Assembly (NCBI RefSeq): GCF_038806765.1
Contig: NZ_CP152389.1
Location: 4,154,001 to 4,218,000 of the forward strand
Direction: 5' to 3'
DNA: 64,000 nt
Origin: Mucilaginibacter sp. CSA2-8R
GTDB lineage: Bacteria; Bacteroidota; Bacteroidia; Sphingobacteriales; Sphingobacteriaceae
In this document: positions 55,275-63,792 of the stretch, in pieces
Position numbering within the stretch: the first letter of the stretch is position 1
How the letters are laid out: the number at the start of each line of letters is the position of its first letter
Translations under genes and position numbers: made by a program
Notes under the pieces: generated by a model
The model's database searches: none
What the model saw: the letters and a program-made list of their open reading frames with translations, nothing else
What the model was told of the DNA's origin: nothing

Positions 55275-55287
55275 ATTAAAGTTGTAA

Positions 55288-56244
55288 TTAGGTTAACCAG
55301 CCTTCCCTGTCCCACATAGGCAGATTAATGAAATCTGGTTCGGGGTAGGCTAAATCTTTAATTTGTTGTAAAGTTTCTTGGTGTAATGGATTTCTTGTTG
55401 CGACGTCGACAGACTGTTCCAGAAAATCTAATTTATCAATACCTACCAGTATGGCTGATATCTGCGGAAATGATAAGGCAAACTGGGTTGCTAGTGCAGG
55501 CAGGGTTACATTGAGCGATTGCGTGAGGGTATTATATTTTTGGATATGCGCTTCAACCTGGCTTAAAGCCGGATGCAGGTTTTTTCCGCGGTCGCTCAGT
55601 AACCCTTTTAACAAAACGGAGCGGATGATTAAACCGATCCCCTGCGATACTGCCTTGTCAAACAACGCAGACTGGCGCTGATCCATCATATTAAAGGGCA
55701 CTTGTATTACATCCCAGCATCCGGCATCAATAGCCAGTTGGGTTTGCTCATTGGTATACGTTGAAACGCCTGTGGCTTTAATTAAACCAGAATTTCTGAG
55801 GTCGGCAAAAATGGCTTGCACGTTGTTATCGCGCAAGAGGCGTTCATCGGCCTGATGGAGCATGTATACATCTACATAATTGGTTTGCAAAGCCATTAAG
55901 CTTTCTTGCAACGATGTTTCGATGATTAGCTTTAACTCGTTATAGGGCGGGATGTCGCCATTCGGTTTTTGGAAGTGTGTGCATTTAGTAGCAATAATCA
56001 CCTCGCTGCGATGATGCCTGAAAGCTTTACCAATAATACTTTCGCTGTTACCATAAGCACGTGCCGTATCAAAAAAATTAATACCAAGTGTTAATGCCGT
56101 TTGAAGTAGATGGATGGCCTCATACTCGCTTAGCATGTCTTGCTCAGAGTTGATCCCGATACCGTAGGGCATACCAATCTCCACGCAGCCAAAGGCTACT
56201 TCAGATACATGTATTCCGGTTTTACCTAATGCTCTTTTGACCAT
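55288..56244 (-). CDS. Aldo/keto reductase
   Basis: A 318-residue TIM-barrel oxidoreductase. The catalytic tetrad is recognisable: Asp and Tyr in NFFDTARAYGNSESIIG, Lys in VIIATKCTHF and His in VYMLHQADERLL. The group resembles L-fucose or D-threo-aldose dehydrogenases (ALGKTGIHVSEVAFGCVEIGMPYGIG). It starts 4 bp after the HpcH/HpaI aldolase gene, so the two probably act in sequence on an aldose or an aldehyde product. Confidence 0.87.
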   Translation of the reverse strand: MVKRALGKTGIHVSEVAFGCVEIGMPYGIGINSEQDMLSEYEAIHLLQTALTLGINFFDTARAYGNSESIIGKAFRHHRSEVIIATKCTHFQKPNGDIPPYNELKLIIETSLQESLMALQTNYVDVYMLHQADERLLRDNNVQAIFADLRNSGLIKATGVSTYTNEQTQLAIDAGCWDVIQVPFNMMDQRQSALFDKAVSQGIGLIIRSVLLKGLLSDRGKNLHPALSQVEAHIQKYNTLTQSLNVTLPALATQFALSFPQISAILVGIDKLDFLEQSVDVATRNPLHQETLQQIKDLAYPEPDFINLPMWDREGWLT

Positions 56245-56248
56245 GAGC

Positions 56249-57055
56249 CTATTTATAACTCTCTAAACCCGAACCTGCCAAAGCAACTGATTTGTTGAAT
56301 TGGCTAATTAGCCCGTTACAGTAAGCAGACATGCCCACCACATCGGCACCTACATTGATGAATTGATAGCCCATATCTTTAAACTCATCTAACATACCTA
56401 TGCCACCCGTGGTAGCAGCAAATTTGCCGTGCTTGCGGGCAACTTCGGCTACCTTTTTGCGGGCATCCAATAGTATAGGGTTGGTCCAATCGCCGGGTTT
56501 ACCAATGCTTTGACTAAAATCGCCGGGGCCAAAAAACAACATATCAAAGCCTTCTAATTCGGCAATCTGGTCCAATTCATCCAGCGCCTCTACGTCTTCA
56601 ATCTGAAAAACCACAAACCGCTGCTTGTTGGCATCAGCCAGGTACTCATGAAAATCCATATTAGTGTATGCCCCGTCAGCGCTGCCCCCATCCATAGCAC
56701 GGCGGCCAATGGGGTAAAAGCGAGTCATTTCTATAATTTTTTTAGCATCCTCAACACCCATTACATGGGGTACCAATATGCCGGTGGCATCCAACTCGAG
56801 CGGCTTCACATAATCACTGTAACTACCGCGCGGAATGCGTACCATCAAATCCATGTTATGCGCTTTTGACGCCCATACGTGGGCACTATAAACCGACCAG
56901 TTTTGCGCCAGATGCTCCTGGTCAACCCATACGCAGTCAAAACCACTCATGGCAGCAATCTCCGTCGACACCGCATCGGCTATATTAACCTTAAAACAGC
57001 TGGCCGTTTGCCCCGCACGAAGTTTTTGAAGCACCTTACTTTCCCTCATTTTCAT
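56249..57055 (-). CDS. HpcH/HpaI-family class II aldolase
   Basis: A 268-residue metal-dependent aldolase of the 2-keto-3-deoxy sugar-acid type (relatives GarL, RhmA/YfaU, HpaI). Seen are GFDCVWVDQEHLAQNWS (His base and metal Glu region), LMVRIPRG, VFQIEDVEALDELDQI and MLFFGPGDFSQSIGKPG. Known products are pyruvate plus tartronate semialdehyde, L-lactaldehyde or succinic semialdehyde. If tartronate semialdehyde is made, the SDRs and the glycerate kinase encoded elsewhere in the regulon would complete a route to 2-phosphoglycerate; this is inference. Confidence 0.88.
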   Translation of the reverse strand: MKMRESKVLQKLRAGQTASCFKVNIADAVSTEIAAMSGFDCVWVDQEHLAQNWSVYSAHVWASKAHNMDLMVRIPRGSYSDYVKPLELDATGILVPHVMGVEDAKKIIEMTRFYPIGRRAMDGGSADGAYTNMDFHEYLADANKQRFVVFQIEDVEALDELDQIAELEGFDMLFFGPGDFSQSIGKPGDWTNPILLDARKKVAEVARKHGKFAATTGGIGMLDEFKDMGYQFINVGADVVGMSAYCNGLISQFNKSVALAGSGLESYK

Positions 57056-57088
57056 AACAAAGAGTATATTTTTAACTGGCGTTGGTAA

Positions 57089-57964
57089 TTAAATTTTACA
57101 ATTTTTAATATTTAGGATTGCATTGGATGCAGCCACTCTGACGTCGGTATTTTCGTCGGCCATTAACTGCATTAGCAAAGGCAGGTCTTGCTGGTTGCCA
57201 CCCAAGCCTAATGCTTCGGCCAATTCATAGCGCTGCCCAACTTCTCCTTTTAAATAACTGAGCAATATAGGTTTGCCTTGTTCTTTATCAGCTTCCCGGT
57301 TATGCACAAACAGGCAACTGGCAACATAAACTCGTGCAGCGTCATTAGGATTGAGGTTTTGCAAGCATGTTTTCAGCCTGTTTATGGTCAGCGCATTTAT
57401 TTTAGTTTTAAACCTGAGCGCATAAGCTGCATAGCGGTAATCTATTTCCTGATCTGACAACAGTAGTTCCGATAACCGGTCTTCATCATGTATTTTGCCG
57501 CTGTTGGCCAATATCCATCGGGCCATCCCTTTAAAACCGTTGGTTCCGGTATCGGCGTAAGATTTAATCATAGCCAGTGGCTGGTAATAACCAAGCTTAC
57601 CTAAACTCTCGAGTGCCGTAAGCTGTATTTTAGCTGACGGCCCATGCTCAAACTGCTGCAATAGCTGGCTTATGTATTGTTGATATTGAGCCGGCTTTAA
57701 TTTACTTAACCGGGCCAAAACCCTGGTTGAACCAATTACATTGTCGGGAGAGGCAGTTTTAAGTTTTAAAAATTCGGACTCTAACCCACCCGTTTGCTGA
57801 TGCCGAATCAGGTTTTCGGCAGCATGAACTTTTATAAAAAACGTTTCTCCGTTTATAACTGCTTGCTTAAGCTGTGTTAACGCCTGCTCACATAAATAAT
57901 CTGTGTTTTGCCCATTCATCGTTTTACAACAGCAGAATAAAAAGATAACCGTAAACAACCTCAT
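57089..57964 (-). CDS. HEAT-repeat secreted protein, first gene of the aldolase operon
   Basis: About 291 residues from the ATG at 57964, which starts a signal peptide (MRLFTVIFLFCCCKTMNG); a longer frame to 58000 lacks it. Helical repeats of the HEAT type are evident (AKIQLTALESLGKLGYYQPLAMI, FKGMARWILANSG, ADENTDVRVAASNAILNI). There are no catalytic residues. The role is unknown; a periplasmic scaffold is possible. It is preceded by the fifth operator copy, 168 bp upstream. Confidence 0.78.
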   Translation of the reverse strand: MRLFTVIFLFCCCKTMNGQNTDYLCEQALTQLKQAVINGETFFIKVHAAENLIRHQQTGGLESEFLKLKTASPDNVIGSTRVLARLSKLKPAQYQQYISQLLQQFEHGPSAKIQLTALESLGKLGYYQPLAMIKSYADTGTNGFKGMARWILANSGKIHDEDRLSELLLSDQEIDYRYAAYALRFKTKINALTINRLKTCLQNLNPNDAARVYVASCLFVHNREADKEQGKPILLSYLKGEVGQRYELAEALGLGGNQQDLPLLMQLMADENTDVRVAASNAILNIKNCKI

Positions 57965-58515
57965 GTAATATGGCGATTTGAATTTCAGGTAATCTATCAT
58001 CTTTAAAATCGCACTGATGTTAATCTATAATCACAAGATAGGCTATTTACTAAACTATCAATACTAATGTGTTATAGATGCAATAACCTTCCTGCATTAT
58101 TTCAAATGTAATTGGGCTTTGCTCTGGTTTATGCTACTTTTTACTGTTTTTATGGTATTATCTTTCAACCGTGTCATTGTTGATTTGAAGCAACATTTAA
58201 CTAAACCTAAGTCCGGTTTATTTGAATTAGTATGCTGATGTAAGCTTTAAATATTTTCATAAATCAAGGCGGCGTTAAGTGATTTAATAAACAGATATAC
58301 TTAGGCAGTGTGCAAAAAGGTTTCATCATTAATTGCAAAAACCATAGCACGCTTTTTACAGAAACGATAGTTTTTAGGCTATCACCTTTAAAAAGTCATC
58401 TCTAAAATTTTTAAATAGAATCATCAAGTTTGGTACCTTATAATTTTAAGATTATAAACTATGTTTTTATTTAGACTTAATCTTATTAAATTCGCACCAG
58501 TTCAACTTTATCAGC
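57965..58515. other. Divergent intergenic region with operator copy 5
   Basis: About 550 bp between the HEAT-repeat gene and the plus-strand ankyrin gene. The only feature I can support is the 34-bp operator at 58133-58166. The rest is AT-rich and should hold the promoter of the plus-strand ankyrin gene. No other ORF is convincing. Confidence 0.5.
58133..58166 (-). promoter_or_regulatory. 34-bp regulon operator, copy 5 (before the HEAT-aldolase operon)
   Basis: On the minus strand it starts GAAAGATAATACCATAAAAA and ends AAAAAGTAGC; the cores are AATA and AGTA, 21 bp apart. It is the most divergent of the five copies and lies furthest from its gene (168 bp before 57964), and marks the right boundary of the regulon. 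Confidence 0.78.
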
Positions 58516-60042
58516 ATGAAGAAAATACTTACGGCCTTATTCTGTACAATTACACTATCTGCAGCAGCGCAACAGCAAAACACGTTGCTTGGCTCATCGT
58601 TCTGGCAAACGCAGCCTGATGTAAATGCAGTTAAGGCAGAGATAGCCAAGGGTAATAGCCCAAGTCAATCTAACGCCATTGAAATGGACCCGGTGGTGAT
58701 GGCTATTAATGCGCAGGCCCCTGCCGAAACCATTAAATTTTTAATGGAACAACCAGGCAACAGCATTTCTAAACTCACACACGATGGCAGGACCTACCTG
58801 CACTGGGCCGCCCAGCGTGGTAATATTGAAGTAATTGATTACCTGTTGAGCAAAGGTGCCAAAGTAAATATTATGGATACCCATGGCGCTACACCTTTAC
58901 TGGCTGCAGCCGGTAGCGGACAACAAAACACAAAAATTTATGATGACTTTTTAGCACACGGCGATAACCTGAAAACCAATGTAAGTGGTGATGGTGCTAA
59001 TGCACTGTTACTGGCTATACCCAATGATAAGGACTTAGTGCTAACTAATTACTTTATTTCTAAAGGATTGGACTTGAAAAGCACTGACGCCGAAGGTAAC
59101 AACGCATTTGCTTATGCAGCCAAAAGCGGTAACATTGAACTGATGAAAACACTGCAGCAAAAAGGGATTCCGGTAAGCCCTTATGCTTTAATTATGGCTG
59201 CGCAGGGAGGCCGTCGCGGACCAGCTGGTAACGGTGGCGGCGCTAACCTGGCCGTTTATGAGTTTATTGAAAGCCTTGGTGTAAAACCTACTGCCAGCAG
59301 TAAAAATGGCAACAATGTATTGCACTACTTGGTACGCAAACCTGGTCAGGCAGAAATTATTCAACACTTTTTGGCCAAAGGCGTTGATGTAAATCAACCT
59401 GATGAGGATGGCAATACGGTATTAATTGATGCAGCTTCGGCAAATCGCGATACAGCGATACTGGCTATGTTGTTACCGAAGATAAAAAGCATTAATCAAG
59501 CTAATCCTAAGGGCATTACGGCATTAGCTATGGCTGTTCGCAGTAACTCGGCTGATGTAGTAGCTTACCTGATCAGCCATGGAGCTTCGATAAACGCAGT
59601 TGATCGTGACGGCAATAACCTGGCTTTTTACCTAATACAGTCTTACAGCAGCCGTGGAGGCCGCGGCATGGGTGGAGCCGGAAACAGCCCAACTGCAGAT
59701 TTTGATGCAAAACTTAAAGTTTTACAAGACAAAGGCTTTAAAGTAACCACACCGCAGCAAAACGGCAATACGCTTTATCACTTGGCAGTTGCCAAAAACG
59801 ATCTATCATTGGTTAAGCACCTGCAACCTTTAGGGATAGACATTAATGCCAAAAACAAAGAAGGACTGACTGCATTGCACCGGGCAGCAATGATATCTAA
59901 AGACGATGCCATGATGAAATACTTAATATCTGTAGGTGCCCAAAAAGAAGCTCAAACCAACTTTAAAGAAACAGCATTTGACTTGGCGGCCGAAAATGAG
60001 TCTTTAACTAAAAACAACATTTCTGTTAACTTTCTTAAATAA
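58516..60042 (+). CDS. Secreted ankyrin-repeat protein
   Basis: A 508-residue protein with signal peptide MKKILTALFCTITLSAAAQ. At least eight ankyrin repeats are visible (DGRTYLHWAAQRGNIEVIDYLLSKGAKVN, NNAFAYAAKSGNIELMKTLQQKGI, GITALAMAVRSNSADVVAYLISHGASIN, EGLTALHRAAMISKDDAMMKYLISVGA), interrupted by two Gly/Arg-rich loops (GGRRGPAGNGGG near 234, SRGGRGMGGAGN near 377). Such periplasmic ankyrin proteins are commonly linked to catalase, haem or iron loci. It is the first gene of a plus-strand trio with the DUF2271-like and flavoprotein genes. Confidence 0.85.
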   Translation: MKKILTALFCTITLSAAAQQQNTLLGSSFWQTQPDVNAVKAEIAKGNSPSQSNAIEMDPVVMAINAQAPAETIKFLMEQPGNSISKLTHDGRTYLHWAAQRGNIEVIDYLLSKGAKVNIMDTHGATPLLAAAGSGQQNTKIYDDFLAHGDNLKTNVSGDGANALLLAIPNDKDLVLTNYFISKGLDLKSTDAEGNNAFAYAAKSGNIELMKTLQQKGIPVSPYALIMAAQGGRRGPAGNGGGANLAVYEFIESLGVKPTASSKNGNNVLHYLVRKPGQAEIIQHFLAKGVDVNQPDEDGNTVLIDAASANRDTAILAMLLPKIKSINQANPKGITALAMAVRSNSADVVAYLISHGASINAVDRDGNNLAFYLIQSYSSRGGRGMGGAGNSPTADFDAKLKVLQDKGFKVTTPQQNGNTLYHLAVAKNDLSLVKHLQPLGIDINAKNKEGLTALHRAAMISKDDAMMKYLISVGAQKEAQTNFKETAFDLAAENESLTKNNISVNFLK

Positions 60043-60046
60043 CAAC

Positions 60047-60535
60047 ATGTCTAAATTATATAAAATAGCCGCGCTTTTGGTGGTATTAACCTTATTCAAA
60101 CCAGCTGCAACACAAGCGCAAAGCGCTACTAAATATAAATGCCTCATCCAAATGACTAATTATATGGGCGATGGCGCATACCTGGTTATCTCGCTGATTG
60201 ATGCGAAGGGGGCTTATGAAAAGACGCTGTATATACTTGGGTCAGACAAAAAATGGTACAAAACCCTTAAAGAATGGCATAAGTTTTACGTTAAAAAAAA
60301 GACTAATCTTAGTGCTATTACGGGAGCTTCGGTAACCGGCGGCGACCGCAGCGTAAACGTTATTGAACTGGATAATGCTAAAATAAATGCCGGTTACAAG
60401 CTACGTTTTGAAAGCGCGGTAGAAGACAAAAACTATTATGTTAAAGATTTGGAGGTGCCGCTGACTACCGAAACCCTGGCTGCCAAAAATGACGGTACCG
60501 GCTTTATACGCTACGTTAGGTTTAGCGCCAACTAA
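60047..60535 (+). CDS. DUF2271-type periplasmic protein
   Basis: A 162-residue protein with signal peptide (MSKLYKIAALLVVLTLFKPAATQAQ). The body matches the DUF2271 pattern as I remember it: YMGDGAYLVISLIDAKGAYEKTLYILGSDKKWYKTLKEWHKFY, then GASVTGGDRSVNVIELDNAKINAGYKLRFESAVEDKNYYVKDLEVPL. The function is unknown, but the family is repeatedly found next to PepSY flavoreductases and ApbE in iron acquisition loci. It starts 4 bp after the ankyrin gene. Confidence 0.8.
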   Translation: MSKLYKIAALLVVLTLFKPAATQAQSATKYKCLIQMTNYMGDGAYLVISLIDAKGAYEKTLYILGSDKKWYKTLKEWHKFYVKKKTNLSAITGASVTGGDRSVNVIELDNAKINAGYKLRFESAVEDKNYYVKDLEVPLTTETLAAKNDGTGFIRYVRFSAN

Positions 60536-60549
60536 GTTTTATCACACGT

Positions 60550-62745
60550 ATGACTATTTCTATCTGGAGATACAGCCACCTAGCCCTGGCTGTATCTTCT
60601 TTTTTATTTATAGCGCTGGCTGCAGTTACCGGGCTAATTTTAGCCATTGAGCCCATTAATCAACTGCAAAGCAGTTACCGCACTCAAAACCTGGAGCAGG
60701 TTAGTATTGCCCAGGCCGTAACCACGTTAAAGAGTAAGTATCCCGGCATCACTGATGTAGATGTAAGCATTAACGGGTTGGTTACAATGAAAGGGACAGA
60801 CGCGGCCGGCAAAAAACTATGGTCGTGTGTTAACGTGCGCACCGGACAGGCATTAGGTACGCCACCCAAACAAAATGAGTTTTTTCAGTGGGTAACCGGC
60901 CTGCACCGATCGTTATTTATGCACGAGGTTGGCCGGGCATTTGTGGGTTTAGCCGCTTTTCTTCTTTTACTGATTGCCCTTTCGGGTACAGTGCTGGTTA
61001 TACGGAGGCAACGCGGAGTAAAGCATTTTTTTGACCGCATTGTGAAGGAGAACTTAGCGCAATACGGTCATGTGGTTTTAGGCCGCTTGTCGCTTATCCC
61101 TATTCTCATTATAGCCCTGAGCGGCACATATCTGTCTTTGTTTCGTTTTCAATTCTTTCCGGTACAAAAAATACAGCATCAGGTAGACATTGACCACATG
61201 AAAACCGATCCGCAACGCAAAGTGGCCGATTTCCCCATTTTCATCCATACATCCTTGGCTGATGTTAGGAGCATACAATTCCCGTTTTCTGAATTTCCGG
61301 AAGATTATTATACGCTAAAATTGAAGGACCGAGAATTGGTTGTGAATCAATTTACAGGAGACATTCTAAGCGAAATCAAATACAGACAAGCAAATATTTG
61401 GGCTGATTTGAGCCTCACACTGCATACCGGCCGGGCCAGCATCATATGGGCTTTGGTGCTGGCCGTTGCCGCTGTAAATATTCTGTTCTTTATCTGGTCG
61501 GGATTTGTGATTACTTTAAGGCGCAAATCAGGCAAAATCAGGAATAAATTTAAGGCTACCGATAGCGAAATCATCATACTGGTAGGCTCCGAAAATGGCA
61601 GTACATTCAGGTTTGCCGCTGCCGTATACCAACAATTACTGCAACAAGAACATAAAGCCTACGTAACCGAACTCAACCACTACGCTAACTTTCCTCAAGC
61701 ACGGCATCTCATTATCATGGCAGCCAGTTACGGACAAGGAGAAGCGCCATCCAATGCCTCCGGGTTTACCAAACTACTTGCTAATACACCGCCAAATACC
61801 TTGCCTTTACACTATTCGGTGGTAGGCTTCGGCTCCAGGGCCTATCCTGATTTTTGCAAATTTGCTTTCGAAATAAGCCAATTGCTCCAGCAAACAACCT
61901 GGGCAACACCTTTGGTTGATATCCATACCGTTAACGACAAATCTCCGGCCGACTTGGCCTTATGGGCTGAAGCGTGGTCACAGCAGAGCGGTATCCCGCT
62001 GACACTGCCGGCTGATTTGAGCATGGCCCCTACCAACCTCAAGGAATTTGAGGTTACATCAAATACTACAATTCAGGAGCCTGGCCATACCTTTTTGCTA
62101 CGCTTGGCAGTACCACGTCGTCAGCGGCCTGTTTCGGGTGATTTGTTGGCCGTATACCCGGCAAGCGATTACCGCGAACGCCTGTATTCGATTGGGATGA
62201 TAGATAATGAAATTCAGTTAAGTGTACGTCTGCATCCCAACGGTTTAGGATCATCATTTTTGCAGGCGCTAAAGCCAAACGATTTGTTGCAGGCGCGCAT
62301 CGTAAATAACCCGCATTTTCATTTTCCGCGCAAAGCGCAAACTGTAATTATGGTAGCTAACGGTACAGGCATCGCACCATTTTTAGGGATGATTAGTCAA
62401 AATAGCGGCATGGCTGCTATCCATTTATATTGTGGATTTAGGGAACGGCTTTCTTTTGAGCCTTATGAAGGCTTTTTGAAAAACCAAACTGCCGAAGGTA
62501 AGCTGACCCAAACCAATCTTGCATTATCACGTGAAGGAGACAAACAATATGTAAGTGATCTTTTGGCAGCAGACGGCAGCCTTGTTGCCGAAACGCTTAC
62601 CCAAGGCGGTTACCTGATGCTTTGCGGTTCGCTGGCTATGCAAAAGGATGTGCTTGGGCTGCTCGAATTTATCTGCGATGCCCATACGCCGCATCAACTC
62701 AGCTGGTATCAGTCGCGCGGTCAGTTGCTTATGGATTGTTACTAA
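60550..62745 (+). CDS. PepSY-membrane / flavodoxin / FNR fusion reductase
   Basis: A 731-residue inner-membrane electron carrier. The N-terminal PepSY_TM region has four helices (about 7-30, 128-146, 172-195, 298-318) with PepSY segments in the periplasm. A cytoplasmic flavodoxin-like domain follows (IIILVGSENGSTFRFAAAVYQQLL near 340), then an FAD/NADPH domain as in sulfite or cytochrome P450 reductases (RLYSIG for FAD, MVANGTGIAPFLGMI for NADPH, end at SRGQLLMDCY). It would pass electrons from NADPH across the membrane, probably to reduce ferric chelates or haem in the periplasm. The stop overlaps the convergent apbE stop by 4 bp. Confidence 0.87.
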   Translation: MTISIWRYSHLALAVSSFLFIALAAVTGLILAIEPINQLQSSYRTQNLEQVSIAQAVTTLKSKYPGITDVDVSINGLVTMKGTDAAGKKLWSCVNVRTGQALGTPPKQNEFFQWVTGLHRSLFMHEVGRAFVGLAAFLLLLIALSGTVLVIRRQRGVKHFFDRIVKENLAQYGHVVLGRLSLIPILIIALSGTYLSLFRFQFFPVQKIQHQVDIDHMKTDPQRKVADFPIFIHTSLADVRSIQFPFSEFPEDYYTLKLKDRELVVNQFTGDILSEIKYRQANIWADLSLTLHTGRASIIWALVLAVAAVNILFFIWSGFVITLRRKSGKIRNKFKATDSEIIILVGSENGSTFRFAAAVYQQLLQQEHKAYVTELNHYANFPQARHLIIMAASYGQGEAPSNASGFTKLLANTPPNTLPLHYSVVGFGSRAYPDFCKFAFEISQLLQQTTWATPLVDIHTVNDKSPADLALWAEAWSQQSGIPLTLPADLSMAPTNLKEFEVTSNTTIQEPGHTFLLRLAVPRRQRPVSGDLLAVYPASDYRERLYSIGMIDNEIQLSVRLHPNGLGSSFLQALKPNDLLQARIVNNPHFHFPRKAQTVIMVANGTGIAPFLGMISQNSGMAAIHLYCGFRERLSFEPYEGFLKNQTAEGKLTQTNLALSREGDKQYVSDLLAADGSLVAETLTQGGYLMLCGSLAMQKDVLGLLEFICDAHTPHQLSWYQSRGQLLMDCY

Positions 62746-63728
62746 AGCCTGCTTCTATTCAGTTTAAAATCAGGTGAAGCCAATATCCTATGATCGTCGG
62801 TTATAATAATATAATGGTATGCCGGATAATGGCGAATGAAGGCTAAAGCTTTGTGCTCACCTAACACCATCATAGAGGTGCTGAAACCATTAGCCCTTTC
62901 GGCACTGGGCCCAGTTATACTAACACTAATCAGACCGGTAGCCGGGTAGCCTGTTTTTGGATTAATGATATGCGCGTAACGCCTGCCCTGCAGTATTACA
63001 AACTTTTGGTAACTTCCGGAAGTAACCATGGCGCTTTGCCGAAGAGGTACTACCGTAAAAATGGTATCCGGTTTAAAAGGATTTGTAATACCGATGTTCC
63101 AGTGGCTTCCGTTGGGCTGCCTGCCCCAAGCTGTCAAATCGCCGGAGGCATCAATGATACCGGCCTTGACGCCTTTACGCAACATTTTTTCACGGCAACG
63201 ATCTCCTGCGTAGCCTTCTCCCAAAGCACCGAAGCCTATTTTCATCCCCTTAAGCTTTAAATAGATGGTGCTGTTTGCGCTATCAAGCACAATATTTTGG
63301 TAACCAACTTTTGTAATTGATTGTTTGACAGCTTGGGGTGATGGCATAGCGGTCATGGAGCCATCAAATTTCCATATCTTTTCCATCGCTGCAAAGCTGA
63401 TATCAAAAGCGCCTCCCGTTTCTTCCGAGAGCCGGATGGCACGGCGGGTAAGCTCAAAAACCTCGCGGTCAACTTTTACCGGCATAATACCTGCATTTTG
63501 ATTAACCTGCGACACCTGCGATTGAGGTTTCCAATCAGAAATCAGCGCCTCAATCCGGCTGATCTCTTTGATGCATGTATCAATATTTTGTTCTGCGCTG
63601 AGCGAGTCATGGGCAACAATAGTAACATCAAACCGGCCTCCCATCAACAGCGTAGTACGCTTGCGCAGCACCTGGGCATACGTATAGGTGGTAAGCAAAC
63701 AATAAAGTATAATGAGGGATGTTCTCAT
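62742..63728 (-). CDS. apbE: FAD:protein FMN transferase (ApbE)
   Basis: A 328-residue exported protein (signal peptide MRTSLIILYCLLTTYTYAQ). It transfers FMN from FAD to Ser/Thr of target proteins such as PepSY or Rnf/Nqr subunits. Motifs: TTLLMGGRFDVTIVAHD, GGAFDISFAAMEKIWKF, IGFGALGEGYAGDRCREKM, GIIDASGDLTAWGRQ and YAHIINPKTGYPATGL. Its start is immediately downstream of the terminator of the TonB receptor gene, and its stop meets the flavoprotein gene tail to tail. Flavinylation of the neighbouring reductase system is likely but unproven. Confidence 0.9.
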   Translation of the reverse strand: MRTSLIILYCLLTTYTYAQVLRKRTTLLMGGRFDVTIVAHDSLSAEQNIDTCIKEISRIEALISDWKPQSQVSQVNQNAGIMPVKVDREVFELTRRAIRLSEETGGAFDISFAAMEKIWKFDGSMTAMPSPQAVKQSITKVGYQNIVLDSANSTIYLKLKGMKIGFGALGEGYAGDRCREKMLRKGVKAGIIDASGDLTAWGRQPNGSHWNIGITNPFKPDTIFTVVPLRQSAMVTSGSYQKFVILQGRRYAHIINPKTGYPATGLISVSITGPSAERANGFSTSMMVLGEHKALAFIRHYPAYHYIIITDDHRILASPDFKLNRSRL

Positions 63729-63742
63729 AAAGCGAAGTTCAT

Positions 63743-63773
63743 AAAAAAAGCCGGGCGCTTAACAGGGCCCGGC
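63743..63773 (-). terminator. Intrinsic terminator of the right-edge TonB receptor gene
   Basis: On the minus strand a GCCGGGC/GCCCGGC stem (63767-63773 with 63750-63756) is followed by seven T (63743-63749). It lies 20 bp after the receptor stop and 15 bp before the apbE start, so apbE needs its own promoter or read-through. Confidence 0.85.
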
Positions 63774-63792
63774 GTTATTCAAATGGTTTAAA

